Position numbers and translations under genes: made by a program. Below are positions 1 through 8,980 of a stretch of DNA of 64,000 nucleotides, piece by piece. The DNA is from Streptomyces sp. NBC_00457. Lineage in GTDB: Bacteria > Actinomycetota > Actinomycetes > Streptomycetales > Streptomycetaceae. The stretch covers positions 9,858,001-9,922,000 of the forward strand of contig NZ_CP107905.1 in NCBI RefSeq assembly GCF_036014015.1, read 5' to 3'. A model generated the notes under the pieces. That model was given only the letters and a program-made list of their open reading frames with translations, had not been told where the DNA came from and did no database searches. Numbering within the stretch: the first letter of the stretch is position 1; every line of letters begins with the position of its first letter.

Positions 1-749
1 CGCGGGTCCCGGGTGGCGAACATGACGGTCCAGGTCGAAGCGGACCCGGACGGCACACTCGTACGGCCGAGGGACGAGCCCTCGGGGTGGCTGGCGCCCT
101 CGTCCCACGAGCGGTCGAGCCAGACCTCGTCGCCCGCGGCGCCGTTTTCGATGACGCCCCAGGCCATGCCGTTCTGCTGGTCGAGGTGCAGGCTGATGGT
201 GCGGCCGAAGAGAGTCGTCGACGGTACGGGGGTGTCGTCACCGGACGCCGTGGCGGGGTCGGCCCCGTCGCAGGACGTACCGTCGCACACTGTTGGGTAG
301 ACCCAGTCGGTGCAGGTGACGGCGGCGGCGTCGCCGCAGGCGCGGATCCAGCCGCGCCGGTGCCCCACCGGGTCGGTGATGTTGAACATCAGTGTGCGGG
401 TGCCGGTCCAGGTGCCGGGGATGCTCGCCCTGCCGAGCAGGGGCTCCCAGGTGGCGCCCCGGTCCCAGGACCGGTCCAGCCAGACCGAGTCGCCGGTCAC
501 GCCATTGTCGATGCTGGCCCACGCCATGTTGTCGGGGTCGGAGACGTGCAGCCGCAGGATCCGGCCGTTGATGTTCCGGTCCGGGACCGGGAAGGTGTCC
601 TTCTGCGCCCGCGTGGGGTCCAGCGTGTCGCACGCCAGCGCGCAGACCGCCGTCGCGGCGCGGGAGGGCGTGGGCAGGGCGACCAAGCCGGCCACGGCTA
701 GGGCCAGGGCCAGGAGGCCGGTCCACAGGCGATGTCTGCGCGCTGACAT
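1..749 (-). CDS. Secreted protein with tandem Asp-box-like modules (cut by window edge)
   Basis: The frame is open from ATG at 749 to the window edge (249 codons); the C-terminus is missing. The N-terminus is a signal peptide: basic residues, a Leu/Ala-rich core, then a cleavage region ending near PSRAA. Two copies of a module of about 100 residues follow. Each has a C-rich lead (VCALACD; TVCDGTSCD), an R-I-x-LH strand, MAW-x-x-I-x-NG, and VWLDRSWD. The first copy continues as DRGATW, matching the S-x-D-x-G-x-T-W Asp-box pattern, and ends in RRGWIRACG. The same module forms the N-terminus of the GH76 protein at 3203-4699. The gene starts 23 bases after the GH2 stop on the same strand, so it is probably the third gene of that operon. 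Secretion and polysaccharide or wall binding are inference; the rest of the protein is unseen. Confidence 0.8.
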   Translation of the reverse strand, partial: MSARRHRLWTGLLALALAVAGLVALPTPSRAATAVCALACDTLDPTRAQKDTFPVPDRNINGRILRLHVSDPDNMAWASIDNGVTGDSVWLDRSWDRGATWEPLLGRASIPGTWTGTRTLMFNITDPVGHRRGWIRACGDAAAVTCTDWVYPTVCDGTSCDGADPATASGDDTPVPSTTLFGRTISLHLDQQNGMAWGVIENGAAGDEVWLDRSWDEGASHPEGSSLGRTSVPSGSASTWTVMFATRDP

Positions 750-772
750 GACGTACCCGCCTTTCCGAACGG

Positions 773-3100
773 TCAGGGAGCCCAGGGCGCTTCGATCGCC
801 CAGGTGGTGTCCTCGGTGAAGGCCGCCGGGTTGTCCCAGCTGTGGGTGCCGCCCAGTTGGGCCAGCCACAGCTCGGCGTTGATGTGCCGCAGGTACTGGT
901 GCGGGAAGTTGGCCGCCGACAGCCGGATGCCGCCACTGCCCTGCACCGGGCACCAGGTCGTGTCCTCCTTGTACAGCGTCGAGTTCTCGTTCGCGTCGCG
1001 CCGGACGCGGTATTCGCGGTGGCGCAGATACTCGCCGGGGTAGTTGCGGGACTCGAAGGAGTAGCAGAGCCGGTTGGCGAGCCCCGGCTTCACCTTCCAG
1101 GTGGCGTCCGCCTTCAGCAGGTCCGTGCTGCCCGAGTTCACGACCTCGGTGAGGCCGACCCCGTCCTGGTGGCGGATGTAGCGGTCGGTGTAGCCGGGCG
1201 TGGTGACCCGGAGCGACACAGACTGCTCCAGCGGCAGCTTCACGGTCGGTCCAACCGTGCGGGACGCCGCGATGAGCGCCTGGTTGGCGGCGCGGACGCG
1301 GGCCTCGTCGACCTTGACCACCTGACGGTCGTAGGTCAGGAGGCCATTGGCCTCGTTCTCCACGTCCGTGATCTGCGTGTAGACGGCCGCCGACAGGCCG
1401 CCCGCGGACATGGTGTTCTCGCGGATGCCGTCGAGCAGTCCGACGAACCGGTCGTTGAGCGCCGACAGGCTGGGCTGGTCCTCGTAGGAGAATCCGCCGC
1501 CCGGGTACCACTCGTGGTTGGCCACGCGGAAACCGAGGCCGCCGTACTCGCCGAGCACGGAGGCACGCACGGGTTCCGTCGGGGTGTTGCCGGGGCCGAC
1601 GTAGTTGTGGTTGTCGATCACGTCGCCGTTGCCGCCGTCCTGGGCGCCGCAGCAGTTCACGCCGCTCATGTTGTTGACCAGGCGCGAGGGGTCGTACGCC
1701 TTGACCATGTCCGCGATGCGGGCCTGGTCGTACTGGCCCCAGCCCTCGTTCTGGTCGACCCACATGATCAGCGAAGGGGAGCTGCGGTGCTGGTCGACGA
1801 TGGCGCGGAACTCGCTCTCCCACTGCGGACGGGCCTGGGCGGACGGGGTCTTGCCGTTGTCCATGGAGGGCATGTCCTGCCACACCAGCAACCCAAGCCT
1901 GTCCGCCCAGTAGAACCACCGCTGCGGCTCCACCTTGATGTGCTTGCGCACCATGTTGAAGCCCATGTCCTTGTGCTTCTGCAGGTCGTATCTGAGGGCC
2001 GCGTCGGTGGGCGCGGTGTAGATGCCGTCCGGCCAGTAGCCCTGGTCCAGGGTGCCGGACTGGAACACGAACCGCCCGTTCAGGACCGGTCGTTGGACAC
2101 CGTTCACGTTCTGCACCGAAATCGACCGCATACCCGCGTACGAGCCGACCTTGTCGGCGCCCGCGCTGCTCGTGAGCTCGGCCGTGACGTCGTACAGGTA
2201 GGGGTCCTCCGGAGTCCAGAGGCGGGCGTTCGGCACCGGCACGGAGAACTCGGTGCCGACCGTGCCCACGGCACTCCCGCCGCCCGCGACCGTGACCCGG
2301 ACGCTCGCGCCGTCCGCACCGACCGCGCGCACCGTCACCCGCAGGGTGCTGTTCTGTAGGTTCGGGACCATGTCGAGCCGGGTGATGTGCGCGACAGCCA
2401 TGGGCTCCAGCCACACTGTCTGCCAGATCCCGGACGCGGCGGTGTAGAAGATGCTGCGCCCGGCGTGCGGGGTGACGTCCTGGATGCGCTGCTTGCCGAC
2501 GGCCTGGCCGCCGGTCTCCGTCGGGTCGTACGTGGAGACGACGATCGTGTTGGTGCCGCCGTTCAGCAGAGGTGTGATGTCGTACGAGAACGCGTCATAG
2601 CCGCCCCGGTGGACGGCGCCCGCCTGCTGCCCGTTGACCCAGACCGTGGTCTCCCAGTCGGAGGCGCCGAAGTTGAGCTGGACGCGGCGGCTGCTCCAGT
2701 CGGAGGGCACGGTGAAGGTGCGCTTGTACCAGAGCTTGTCGTTCTGGGTGATCTTCCGCTGGATGCCGGAGAGCGCGGATTCCGGCGCGAACGGCACCCG
2801 GATCTGCTCGCCGAACGTGGCGGGCTGTCCGGCGTCGCGGGAGGTGACGGCGAAGTCCCAGATGCCGTTGAGGTTGGCCCAGTCGGGCCGGGTCAGCTGC
2901 GGGCGCGGATACTCCGGCAGCGGGTTGTCGACCGGGACCTGGTCGGTCCACGGCGTCGTCATAGGTGCGGGCTTTGGGGTCCAGGCTCTCGTGGCGGCGT
3001 CGGCGGGGGCCGCGCCGGAGGCGAAGAGGCTGGTGACGGCGAGTGCCAGCACCGCTGCGGCCGTTGTGATGTGCCGCCAGGGTGGTATGAGTCTGAGCAC
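773..3100 (-). CDS. Secreted glycoside hydrolase family 2 protein with C-terminal AbfB-type domain
   Basis: A 775-residue exported protein. The GTG start at 3100 is preceded by GGAG at good spacing. The signal peptide ends near AAPADAATR. Next come the GH2 sugar-binding jelly roll (about residues 60-220; WYKRTF, WVNG), an Ig-like sandwich, and a TIM barrel. The likely acid/base is Glu451 in WVDQNEGWG and the likely nucleophile Glu517 in GEYGG. The last 145 residues have the repeated YIRH/YLRH pattern of AbfB (CBM42-like) arabinose-binding domains. GH2 enzymes include beta-galactosidases, mannosidases and glucuronidases, and the substrate cannot be read here. An arabinose-containing polymer is suggested by AbfB and an alpha-mannan by the neighbouring GH76. 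It lies 102 bases after the GH76 gene on the same strand, with a palindrome in the gap. Confidence 0.88.
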   Translation of the reverse strand: MLRLIPPWRHITTAAAVLALAVTSLFASGAAPADAATRAWTPKPAPMTTPWTDQVPVDNPLPEYPRPQLTRPDWANLNGIWDFAVTSRDAGQPATFGEQIRVPFAPESALSGIQRKITQNDKLWYKRTFTVPSDWSSRRVQLNFGASDWETTVWVNGQQAGAVHRGGYDAFSYDITPLLNGGTNTIVVSTYDPTETGGQAVGKQRIQDVTPHAGRSIFYTAASGIWQTVWLEPMAVAHITRLDMVPNLQNSTLRVTVRAVGADGASVRVTVAGGGSAVGTVGTEFSVPVPNARLWTPEDPYLYDVTAELTSSAGADKVGSYAGMRSISVQNVNGVQRPVLNGRFVFQSGTLDQGYWPDGIYTAPTDAALRYDLQKHKDMGFNMVRKHIKVEPQRWFYWADRLGLLVWQDMPSMDNGKTPSAQARPQWESEFRAIVDQHRSSPSLIMWVDQNEGWGQYDQARIADMVKAYDPSRLVNNMSGVNCCGAQDGGNGDVIDNHNYVGPGNTPTEPVRASVLGEYGGLGFRVANHEWYPGGGFSYEDQPSLSALNDRFVGLLDGIRENTMSAGGLSAAVYTQITDVENEANGLLTYDRQVVKVDEARVRAANQALIAASRTVGPTVKLPLEQSVSLRVTTPGYTDRYIRHQDGVGLTEVVNSGSTDLLKADATWKVKPGLANRLCYSFESRNYPGEYLRHREYRVRRDANENSTLYKEDTTWCPVQGSGGIRLSAANFPHQYLRHINAELWLAQLGGTHSWDNPAAFTEDTTWAIEAPWAP

Positions 3101-3168
3101 GGTGATCGCTCCAGGGTCTTGGTGACGCGGGGAGGAACGCCCCCCGCGCAGAGGCCGGACCCTGCGCG

Positions 3169-3180
3169 GACAACGTTGTC
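3169..3180 (-). promoter_or_regulatory. Palindromic operator between GH76 and GH2 genes
   Basis: GACAACGTTGTC is a perfect 12-base palindrome with a central CG, the architecture of LacI-family operators. It sits 68 bases before the GH2 start. It differs in sequence from the palindrome in front of the GH76 gene, so it may be read by a second regulator. Confidence 0.5.
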
Positions 3181-3202
3181 GGGCATCAGCTGAACGCCCG
3201 CC

Positions 3203-4699
3203 TCACGGCGCCGCGTTGAGCAGATCGAGTGCGCTCTGCTGCCGAGCCGCGTCCAGCTTGTCGACCGGCCCGTACCAGCGCAGCCCGTACTGGTCGAGGG
3301 CGTTGCGGTCGCTCGCGTAGGCGCGGTCCGCCTGGCGTTGCAGATACGCCGTGTAGGGACGGTCCGGCAGCGCCGCGTTGAGCTTGCCCAGACCGCGCAC
3401 GTGCGCGCCCTTGAACGACGGCCCGTCGCCGCCGCAGTCGCCGCCTTCACACGGGTCGCGCAGGATTCCGTCGGCGGTGTGGAGCGAGGAGGCCGTGGTC
3501 GCGGCGTCGGCGATCTGCCGTGCCCGGGTCAGCAGCGCGCCGTCGCCCGTCGCCCGGTGCAGCTCGGTGAGGGCGCCGAGCAGGACGCCCTGGTTGTACG
3601 ACCAGACCGGCTGGCCGTTGTTGCGGCAGGTGGACAGGTCGATGCCGTCGTTCACCAGGTTCGAGGCGTTGATCATGCCGGTGCCCTGGAACCAGGACCA
3701 GCCGGCGCGGGCCCGGTTGAGATACGTCGTGTCGCCCGGGATGCGGTTGTGCAGGGCGGCGCTGAGCTGGATGTAGAGGGAGTTGGCGATGGCGTTCTTG
3801 TACGTCCTCGCCGTGCTCCACCACACCCCGCCACCGCACGTGCCGTCCCAGTACGCCGCCATGTGATCGGCGTCCGCGCGGGCGGTGTTCAGGTAGCGGC
3901 TGTCGCCGGTCAGGTCGTACGCGGCGATCCAGGCGAGCCCCCACCAGCCGGTGTCGTCGATGTACTCGTTGCGGAACTGCCCGCCTTGGGCGTTGAGGTT
4001 GAGGTCGTACGTGCGGGAGATCGCGTACGAGTAACTGCTCATGCCCGACACACGGATGTTGTCGATCACGGCGTTCAGCGCGTTGGCCGAGTTCCACCAG
4101 CCGGTGGTGTCGAACAGGCCGGTCGAGTAGTTGTAGAACGTCATCAGGCCGGTGGCCGCGGCGGTGCGCCGGTTGCCGGCGTTCCATGTGGTGCGGGCCC
4201 ATGGGGTGCAGGCGATCTCGGTGCGGTCCCCGGCCTTGCCGCAGGCGCGCAGGGCGCCGACGCCATGGTTGTTCCAGTCGTCCACGTTGTACATGAGCGT
4301 GCGCCAGCCTCGCTGTCCCGCGGGGACGGCGGTGTTGCCGAGCCTGCTTCCGGAGCTCCAGGTGCGCCCGCCGTCGAAGGAGCGGTCCAGCCACACCTCG
4401 TCGCCCGGGTTGCCGTTGCCGATGGACGCCCAGCCCATCGCGTCGGCGTCGTCGAAGTGGAGGGCGATCGACCGCCCGTGGATGCTCGCCGTGACCGGGG
4501 TCCGGTCGCCGGGGGAGAGGGCGGGGTCGCGGGCGTCGCAGTACTTGTTGCAGATGGTCGCGGTGACGGCGGGGTCGGCGGGCTCGGCGGCGGACGCCGA
4601 CTGCGGGGCGAGCGCCGCGAGCAGGGTCAGGGTGAGCGCGGCGGCCGGGCGTCTGAGGGTGCGGGGTCTCGGTGTCCGGAGTCTTCGTACGGGAGTCAT
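3203..4699 (-). CDS. Secreted GH76 family protein with N-terminal Asp-box-like module
   Basis: A 498-residue protein starting at ATG 4699, where GGGAG lies at proper spacing; an in-frame ATG 15 bases upstream lacks this. A twin-Arg-free signal peptide ends near SASAAEP. Residues of about 40-145 form one Asp-box-like module ([39 protein letters not shown]). The remainder is an (alpha/alpha)6 barrel-type catalytic domain of family 76, which contains endo-alpha-1,6-mannanases. The adjacent acid pair Asp248-Asp249 in YIDDTGWWG matches the catalytic DD of the family. Likely role: cleaving alpha-mannan from fungal walls or mycobacterial-type glycans outside the cell. It heads a minus-strand operon with the GH2 and the module protein and has a clear promoter and operator upstream. 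Confidence 0.85.
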   Translation of the reverse strand: MTPVRRLRTPRPRTLRRPAAALTLTLLAALAPQSASAAEPADPAVTATICNKYCDARDPALSPGDRTPVTASIHGRSIALHFDDADAMGWASIGNGNPGDEVWLDRSFDGGRTWSSGSRLGNTAVPAGQRGWRTLMYNVDDWNNHGVGALRACGKAGDRTEIACTPWARTTWNAGNRRTAAATGLMTFYNYSTGLFDTTGWWNSANALNAVIDNIRVSGMSSYSYAISRTYDLNLNAQGGQFRNEYIDDTGWWGLAWIAAYDLTGDSRYLNTARADADHMAAYWDGTCGGGVWWSTARTYKNAIANSLYIQLSAALHNRIPGDTTYLNRARAGWSWFQGTGMINASNLVNDGIDLSTCRNNGQPVWSYNQGVLLGALTELHRATGDGALLTRARQIADAATTASSLHTADGILRDPCEGGDCGGDGPSFKGAHVRGLGKLNAALPDRPYTAYLQRQADRAYASDRNALDQYGLRWYGPVDKLDAARQQSALDLLNAAP

Positions 4700-4731
4700 G
4701 GGGTCTCCCTGCAAGGAAGCGGTGGTGGATG

Positions 4732-4745
4732 TGAGAGCGCTCTCA
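4732..4745 (-). promoter_or_regulatory. LacI-type operator over the GH76 transcription start
   Basis: TGAGAGCGCTCTCA is a perfect 14-base palindrome with central GC. It lies directly downstream of the -10 box, so a bound repressor would cover the start site. Streptomyces LacI-family sugar regulators such as CebR use operators of the same GAGCGCTC core. Confidence 0.7.
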
Positions 4746-4746
4746 G

Positions 4747-4775
4747 AAGCTAGTGACGGGCAGACAGAGCGTCAA
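4747..4775 (-). promoter_or_regulatory. Promoter of the GH76-GH2 operon
   Basis: On the minus strand TTGACG (4775-4770), a 17-base spacer and TAGCTT (4752-4747) form a good housekeeping-type promoter about 50 bases before the GH76 start. Confidence 0.6.
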
Positions 4776-4838
4776 CGGTGTTGGTGCGTACGAGAGTTGA
4801 AGACAGGGCGCGAGGTACACACGTCGCCGATGAGCCGC

Positions 4839-6137
4839 CTACTTGGCGCGCAGGTCCACGATCCGCCGGATCTTGCCCACGGAGCGCTCCAGCGACTCCG
4901 GGTCCACGATCTCGACGGTGACCGAGACTCCGATGCCGTCCTTGACGGCCGCGGCGATGGCCTGCGCGGCGGCCTCCCGGGTCTCGGGGGAGGCATCGGC
5001 GCGGGCCTCCGCGCGCACCGTGAGGGCGTCGAGGCGGCCCTCGCGGGTGAGACGGAGCTGGAAATGGGGTGCGACACCCGGCGTGCGCAGCACGATCTCC
5101 TCGATCTGCGTCGGGAAGAGATTGACGCCGCGCAGGATCACCATGTCGTCACTGCGGCCCGTGATCTTCTCCATCCGCCGGAACACGCGGGCGGTCCCCG
5201 GCAGCAACCGGGTCAGGTCCCGGGTCCGGTACCGGACGACGGGCATGGCCTCCTTGGTGAGCGAGGTGAAGACCATTTCCCCTTCGGCGCCCTCCGGCAG
5301 CACGTCGCCGGTGATCGGATCCACGACCTCGGGGAAGAAATGGTCCTCCCAGATGTGCAGCCCGTCCTTCGTCTCCACGCACTCCTGGGCCACGCCCGGC
5401 CCGATCACCTCGGACAGCCCGTATATGTCGACGGCGTCGATCGCGAACCGCTCCTCGATCTCCCGGCGCATCTGCTCGGTCCAGGGCTCGGCACCGAAGA
5501 TGCCCACGCGCAGCGAGGTACCGCGCGGATCCACGCCCTGCCGCTCGAACTCGTCGAGGATCGTGAGCATGTACGACGGCGTCACCATGATGATCCCTGG
5601 CTTGAGATCCTGGATCAGCTGGACCTGGCGGGCCGTCATGCCGCCGGACGCGGGGATGACCGTACAGCCGAGTCGTTCGGCACCGTAGTGGGCGCCGAGG
5701 CCACCCGTGAACAGCCCATAGCCGTACGCCACATGTGCGATGTCGCCGGGCCGCCCGCCCGCCGCCCGGATCGACCGGGCCACCATGTCGGACCACAGGG
5801 ACAGGTCGTTGTCCGTGTAGCCGACCACCGTGGGGCGTCCGGTGGTGCCGCTGGAGGCGTGGATGCGGCGCACATGGTCCAGGGGCACGGCGAACATCCC
5901 GTACGGGTAGTTCTCCCGTAGGTCCGCCTTGGTGGTGAAGGGGAAGTGCGCCAGGTCGGCGAGGGAGCGGCAGTCGTCCGGATGGACGCCCGCCTTGTCG
6001 AAGGACTCCCGGTAGAAAGGCACGTGAGCGTAGGCATGCCGCAGCGAGGCCTGCAGTCTCTCCAGCTGCAGCGCCCGCAGCGCCTCCGCGTCGAGCCGTT
6101 CCCCCGAGTCCAGCAGGTTCTCCGCCGCATCCGCCAT
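4839..6137 (-). CDS. paaK: Phenylacetate-CoA ligase (PaaK-type)
   Basis: A 432-residue adenylate-forming enzyme, the usual PaaK length. It activates phenylacetate or a similar aryl acid with ATP and CoA in the cytosol. The P-loop SSGTTGRPTVVG, the FGAEPW segment, the DIYGLSE adenine-binding motif and the RTRDLT hinge are all visible. The ATG start has GGGAG upstream. No paaABCDE ring-oxidation genes are next to it, so the aryl acid may go to another fate; a different aryl substrate is possible. A palindrome lies 37 bases upstream of the start and may be an operator. The gene is divergent from the alpha/beta hydrolase gene. Confidence 0.88.
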   Translation of the reverse strand: MADAAENLLDSGERLDAEALRALQLERLQASLRHAYAHVPFYRESFDKAGVHPDDCRSLADLAHFPFTTKADLRENYPYGMFAVPLDHVRRIHASSGTTGRPTVVGYTDNDLSLWSDMVARSIRAAGGRPGDIAHVAYGYGLFTGGLGAHYGAERLGCTVIPASGGMTARQVQLIQDLKPGIIMVTPSYMLTILDEFERQGVDPRGTSLRVGIFGAEPWTEQMRREIEERFAIDAVDIYGLSEVIGPGVAQECVETKDGLHIWEDHFFPEVVDPITGDVLPEGAEGEMVFTSLTKEAMPVVRYRTRDLTRLLPGTARVFRRMEKITGRSDDMVILRGVNLFPTQIEEIVLRTPGVAPHFQLRLTREGRLDALTVRAEARADASPETREAAAQAIAAAVKDGIGVSVTVEIVDPESLERSVGKIRRIVDLRAK

Positions 6138-6173
6138 GTGCGCACTCCCTCACACAACCGCGTCAATCCGGGC

Positions 6174-6189
6174 GACCGATCATTCGGTC
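6174..6189. promoter_or_regulatory. Inverted repeat in the paaK upstream region, TetR-type operator candidate
   Basis: GACCGA-TCAT-TCGGTC is a perfect 6-base inverted repeat with a 4-base spacer, placed in the paaK/hydrolase divergent region 37 bases from the paaK ATG. The ACCG...CGGT half-sites resemble operators of TetR-family PaaR-like repressors. No such regulator gene is adjacent. Confidence 0.5.
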
Positions 6190-6335
6190 GAGCCGCTCCG
6201 GATCAGTAACCCAGGCCATCTGACCTCAGGCAAGAGCTGTGCCGCCGATTTCTCCTGGAAGGCGTGGCCCGGTGCGGCTCGGCTGTGGGCAGAGCAGGGG
6301 GAGAGGGCGGTGCTCCGCCGGTTAGCGTGCCCGGC

Positions 6336-7097
6336 ATGGACATCGAGCTGCGCACCGTCAAAGCCAACGGCATCACCCTCGCCTACCGCGCCTGGGGTCC
6401 GGAACAGGCGCCTCCTGTTCTGCTGCTGCACTGCCGCGGTGCCGACGGGGCGGACTGGGCGTCGGTCGCCGGACGGCTCGCGGCCGGTCCGCGCCGGGTC
6501 TATGCCCCGGATCTGCGGGGGCACGGGCGCAGCGACTGGCCGGGTACGGAGCCGGGGGCGGGCACGGACGTGTACGCCTACGCGACGATGCGTGACGACA
6601 TACGCGCCTTCCTCGCCGCCCTCGGCATCGACCGCGTCGATGTGGTGGGCCACTCGCTCGGTGGTGCCATCGCCTACCTGCTGGCGCAGACGGAACCGGA
6701 CGTCGTACGGCGTCTCGTCCTGGAGGACGTGCCCGCGCCGATCCCGCTCGACCCGCCCCGGCCGCCCGCCGAACGGCCCGATGGAGAGCTGCCGTTCGAC
6801 TGGGCCATGGTGCGGGCCACCGACGAACAGCGCAACGCGCCCGATCCAGTGTGGTGGGACCACATGGGGCGGATCACCATGCCCACGCTGCTCATCGGGG
6901 GTGGCCCCACCAGCCTGATCCCGCAGGAGCAGATCGCCGCGCTCGCCGGACTGATCCCCGACGCCCGGCTCGTGACCATCGACGCGGGGCATCTGGTGCA
7001 TGAGACCCGGCCGGCGGAGTTCCTCGCGGCGGTGGAGGCGTTCCTCGGTGCCGAGGACGTCTTCACCCGGAGTTCCGCGGCCCGTACGCCGTCATGA
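6336..7097 (+). CDS. Alpha/beta hydrolase
   Basis: A 253-residue cytosolic alpha/beta-hydrolase-fold enzyme. The nucleophile elbow GHSLGG holds the catalytic Ser and DAGHLVHETRP the His. LRGHGRSDW is typical of ester hydrolases and C-C hydrolases of this fold. I chose ATG 6336 rather than an upstream GTG because the conserved first strand (RTVKANGITLAYRAWG) starts right after it. TTAGCGT lies just 7 bases before the ATG, suggesting a leaderless transcript. Its 3' end overlaps the convergent sulfatase gene by 35 bases. Substrate unknown. Confidence 0.82.
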   Translation: MDIELRTVKANGITLAYRAWGPEQAPPVLLLHCRGADGADWASVAGRLAAGPRRVYAPDLRGHGRSDWPGTEPGAGTDVYAYATMRDDIRAFLAALGIDRVDVVGHSLGGAIAYLLAQTEPDVVRRLVLEDVPAPIPLDPPRPPAERPDGELPFDWAMVRATDEQRNAPDPVWWDHMGRITMPTLLIGGGPTSLIPQEQIAALAGLIPDARLVTIDAGHLVHETRPAEFLAAVEAFLGAEDVFTRSSAARTPS

Positions 7098-8841
7098 AGC
7101 GGTCGCGGAAGGCGTCCATCCCCCAGCGCGGCCCGTCCGGGGCGGGTTTCAGGCCGTCCGTCCAGCCCCAGTCCTCGATCCTGTCGAGCACCTTCTTGTC
7201 GCGGGCGACGATGGTGATCGGCACGTCCTTGCTCCGATCGCCCGCGGTGACCGTCGGAACGGGCTGGTGGTCGCCGAGGAAGACGAGGACCGTGTTCTCG
7301 TCGCCGTAGCGCTCGACCCATTCGGTCGTGCTGCGCAGGGAGTACTCGATGGCGCGGCGGTACTCGGTGCGAACGCTCTCCGGGTTCTTCCAGACCTCCT
7401 TGGGGTCCTTGCCGTCCTTCTTGATCTCGTGGAAGACCGAGCCGTCGCCGAGGTCGTCCCAGTCGATCATGCGGGCGACGGGGGCCCAGGGGTTGTGGCT
7501 GGAGGCCAGGATGATCTCCGCCATGATCGGCTGCCGGTCCTTTCGGCCGTGCTCCAGGCGTTCGAAGGCCTCCATGCTGAACTGGTCCGGCACGGGCGTC
7601 CAGCTGAAGTAGGGGCCGTGGTAGCCGAGGTGCTCGGAGTCGTAGATGTGGTCGAGGCCGAAGAACTTTCCCTCCGGCCAGGCCCGCCGCACCCCGGGCA
7701 CGACGCCGACCGTGCGCCAGGCGCCGGTCTTGCCGAAGTAGTTGGTGAGGGTCATGCGGTCGCTGGTGGTCAGGCTCCGGTAGCGCTGCTGGTTCTTGAT
7801 CCACAGGCCGGACAGGAAGGTCGAGTGGGCCAGCCAGCTGCCGGCCCCGGTGATGGGTGACTTGAGCCAGGCGCTGCGCGACGCGAATCCGGCCGCGTCG
7901 AGGGAGCGGGTGCCTTCCTTGAGGACCGCGTCGATCTGCGGTGCCATCGCCGGGTCGTCGATGGCGACCCGGCCGTAGCTCTCGATGAACGTGAACAGGA
8001 CGTCCTTGCCGCGCAGACCGGTGAGCAGCTGGTCCGGCGGAGTCTTCGCGAACGCGTCCACGGCGGCCTGCTGCTGGAAGACCCGGGCGTCCCGCAGGCC
8101 GGCGCGCACCTGTTCCACCCGGTTGCCGAGGAACTCGGCGTTGCCCTTGGTGGCGAGGTCGGTGCCGGCGACCTGCACGCTCAGGGTGACGCAGGTGATC
8201 CACGCGGTGCCGAGGACCAGGGTCGTACGAGCGGCGGTGGGACGGTGGCGGACCATGAGGTTCGTCAGCCGCACCGTCGCGAGCGTGGTCAGCACCAGCA
8301 CGGCGGCGAACAGGACGATCACCGCGACCACGGCGAGCACCTGGCCGGTGCGGCCGAACGACTCGCGCAGGAAGTCCGTCGCGTCGTCGAGCAGGATCCA
8401 GTCGAGAACCAGGTCGAAGGGGCGGGCCAGCACCTGGTAGAAGCCCATGTCGACGAACTTCAGGATGGTGAGCAGACCCAGGAACACGCCGGAGACCACC
8501 GCCATGATCCGCCGGGGCCTGGGCGGCAGCGCCAGCAGCAGTCCGGCGAGCAGGACGCCCTCGGCGGGGATACGCAGGAACGCGCTGGGGTTGAGGCGTT
8601 CGATCCGGTTGGGCATGAGGAGGGCGAAGAGGACGAGGACACCGGCCAGAACGGTGGTGCCCACGGTCACGCCATGGGCCGTACGGGGGTACTTCCGGCG
8701 CCAGCCGAACCAGCCGGCTTTCCCCTCAGCAGGGGCGTCCGTCGTATCCGTCGTATCAGAGGGGGCGTCTGTCGTCCCGGTCTCAGCCGTCCCGTCTTCG
8801 GCGTCCGGCAGCTGACGAGAACGAGTGACGTGCTGAGACAC
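7063..8841 (-). CDS. Membrane-anchored sulfatase / LTA-synthase-like phosphotransferase
   Basis: A 592-residue protein from GTG 8841, chosen because GGAAGG sits six bases before it; an in-frame start 24 codons upstream lacks a ribosome binding site. A charged N-terminal tail is followed by about five membrane helices (residues 45-215), then an extracytoplasmic alkaline-phosphatase-superfamily domain. Visible motifs are FTFIESYGR near the metal and nucleophile region, a His/Ser-rich AHSTFLSGL, and GDHQP at 523-527, the metal-binding signature of sulfatases and LtaS/MdoB-type enzymes. The order membrane bundle then sulfatase domain is that of polyglycerol-phosphate or teichoic-acid-modifying enzymes, so transfer of a phospholipid head group to a wall polymer is more likely than sulfate-ester hydrolysis. 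The exact substrate is unknown. Confidence 0.8.
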   Translation of the reverse strand: MSQHVTRSRQLPDAEDGTAETGTTDAPSDTTDTTDAPAEGKAGWFGWRRKYPRTAHGVTVGTTVLAGVLVLFALLMPNRIERLNPSAFLRIPAEGVLLAGLLLALPPRPRRIMAVVSGVFLGLLTILKFVDMGFYQVLARPFDLVLDWILLDDATDFLRESFGRTGQVLAVVAVIVLFAAVLVLTTLATVRLTNLMVRHRPTAARTTLVLGTAWITCVTLSVQVAGTDLATKGNAEFLGNRVEQVRAGLRDARVFQQQAAVDAFAKTPPDQLLTGLRGKDVLFTFIESYGRVAIDDPAMAPQIDAVLKEGTRSLDAAGFASRSAWLKSPITGAGSWLAHSTFLSGLWIKNQQRYRSLTTSDRMTLTNYFGKTGAWRTVGVVPGVRRAWPEGKFFGLDHIYDSEHLGYHGPYFSWTPVPDQFSMEAFERLEHGRKDRQPIMAEIILASSHNPWAPVARMIDWDDLGDGSVFHEIKKDGKDPKEVWKNPESVRTEYRRAIEYSLRSTTEWVERYGDENTVLVFLGDHQPVPTVTAGDRSKDVPITIVARDKKVLDRIEDWGWTDGLKPAPDGPRWGMDAFRDRFMTAYGPRNSG

Positions 8842-8980
8842 AAAGGTCCTTCCGTGCGAAACCACATGGTGCGGCGGACCGGATCCGATCGAAACCCGTT
8901 CCGCCACCATCAATACGGTCGCACGTCACCTGCTGTTCAAGCGAGCAATCCACGGAATCACAGATTCCGCGCCCACCGGA

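Noticed and set aside
842..2359. 505-codon open frame on the plus strand
   Set aside because: Antisense to the GH2 gene, shadow of third-position GC.
6126..6137. Shared leader GGGAGTGCGCAC before both paaK and the Gfo/Idh/MocA gene (25361-25372)
   Set aside because: Twelve identical bases including the ribosome binding site; probably chance in a GC-rich genome.
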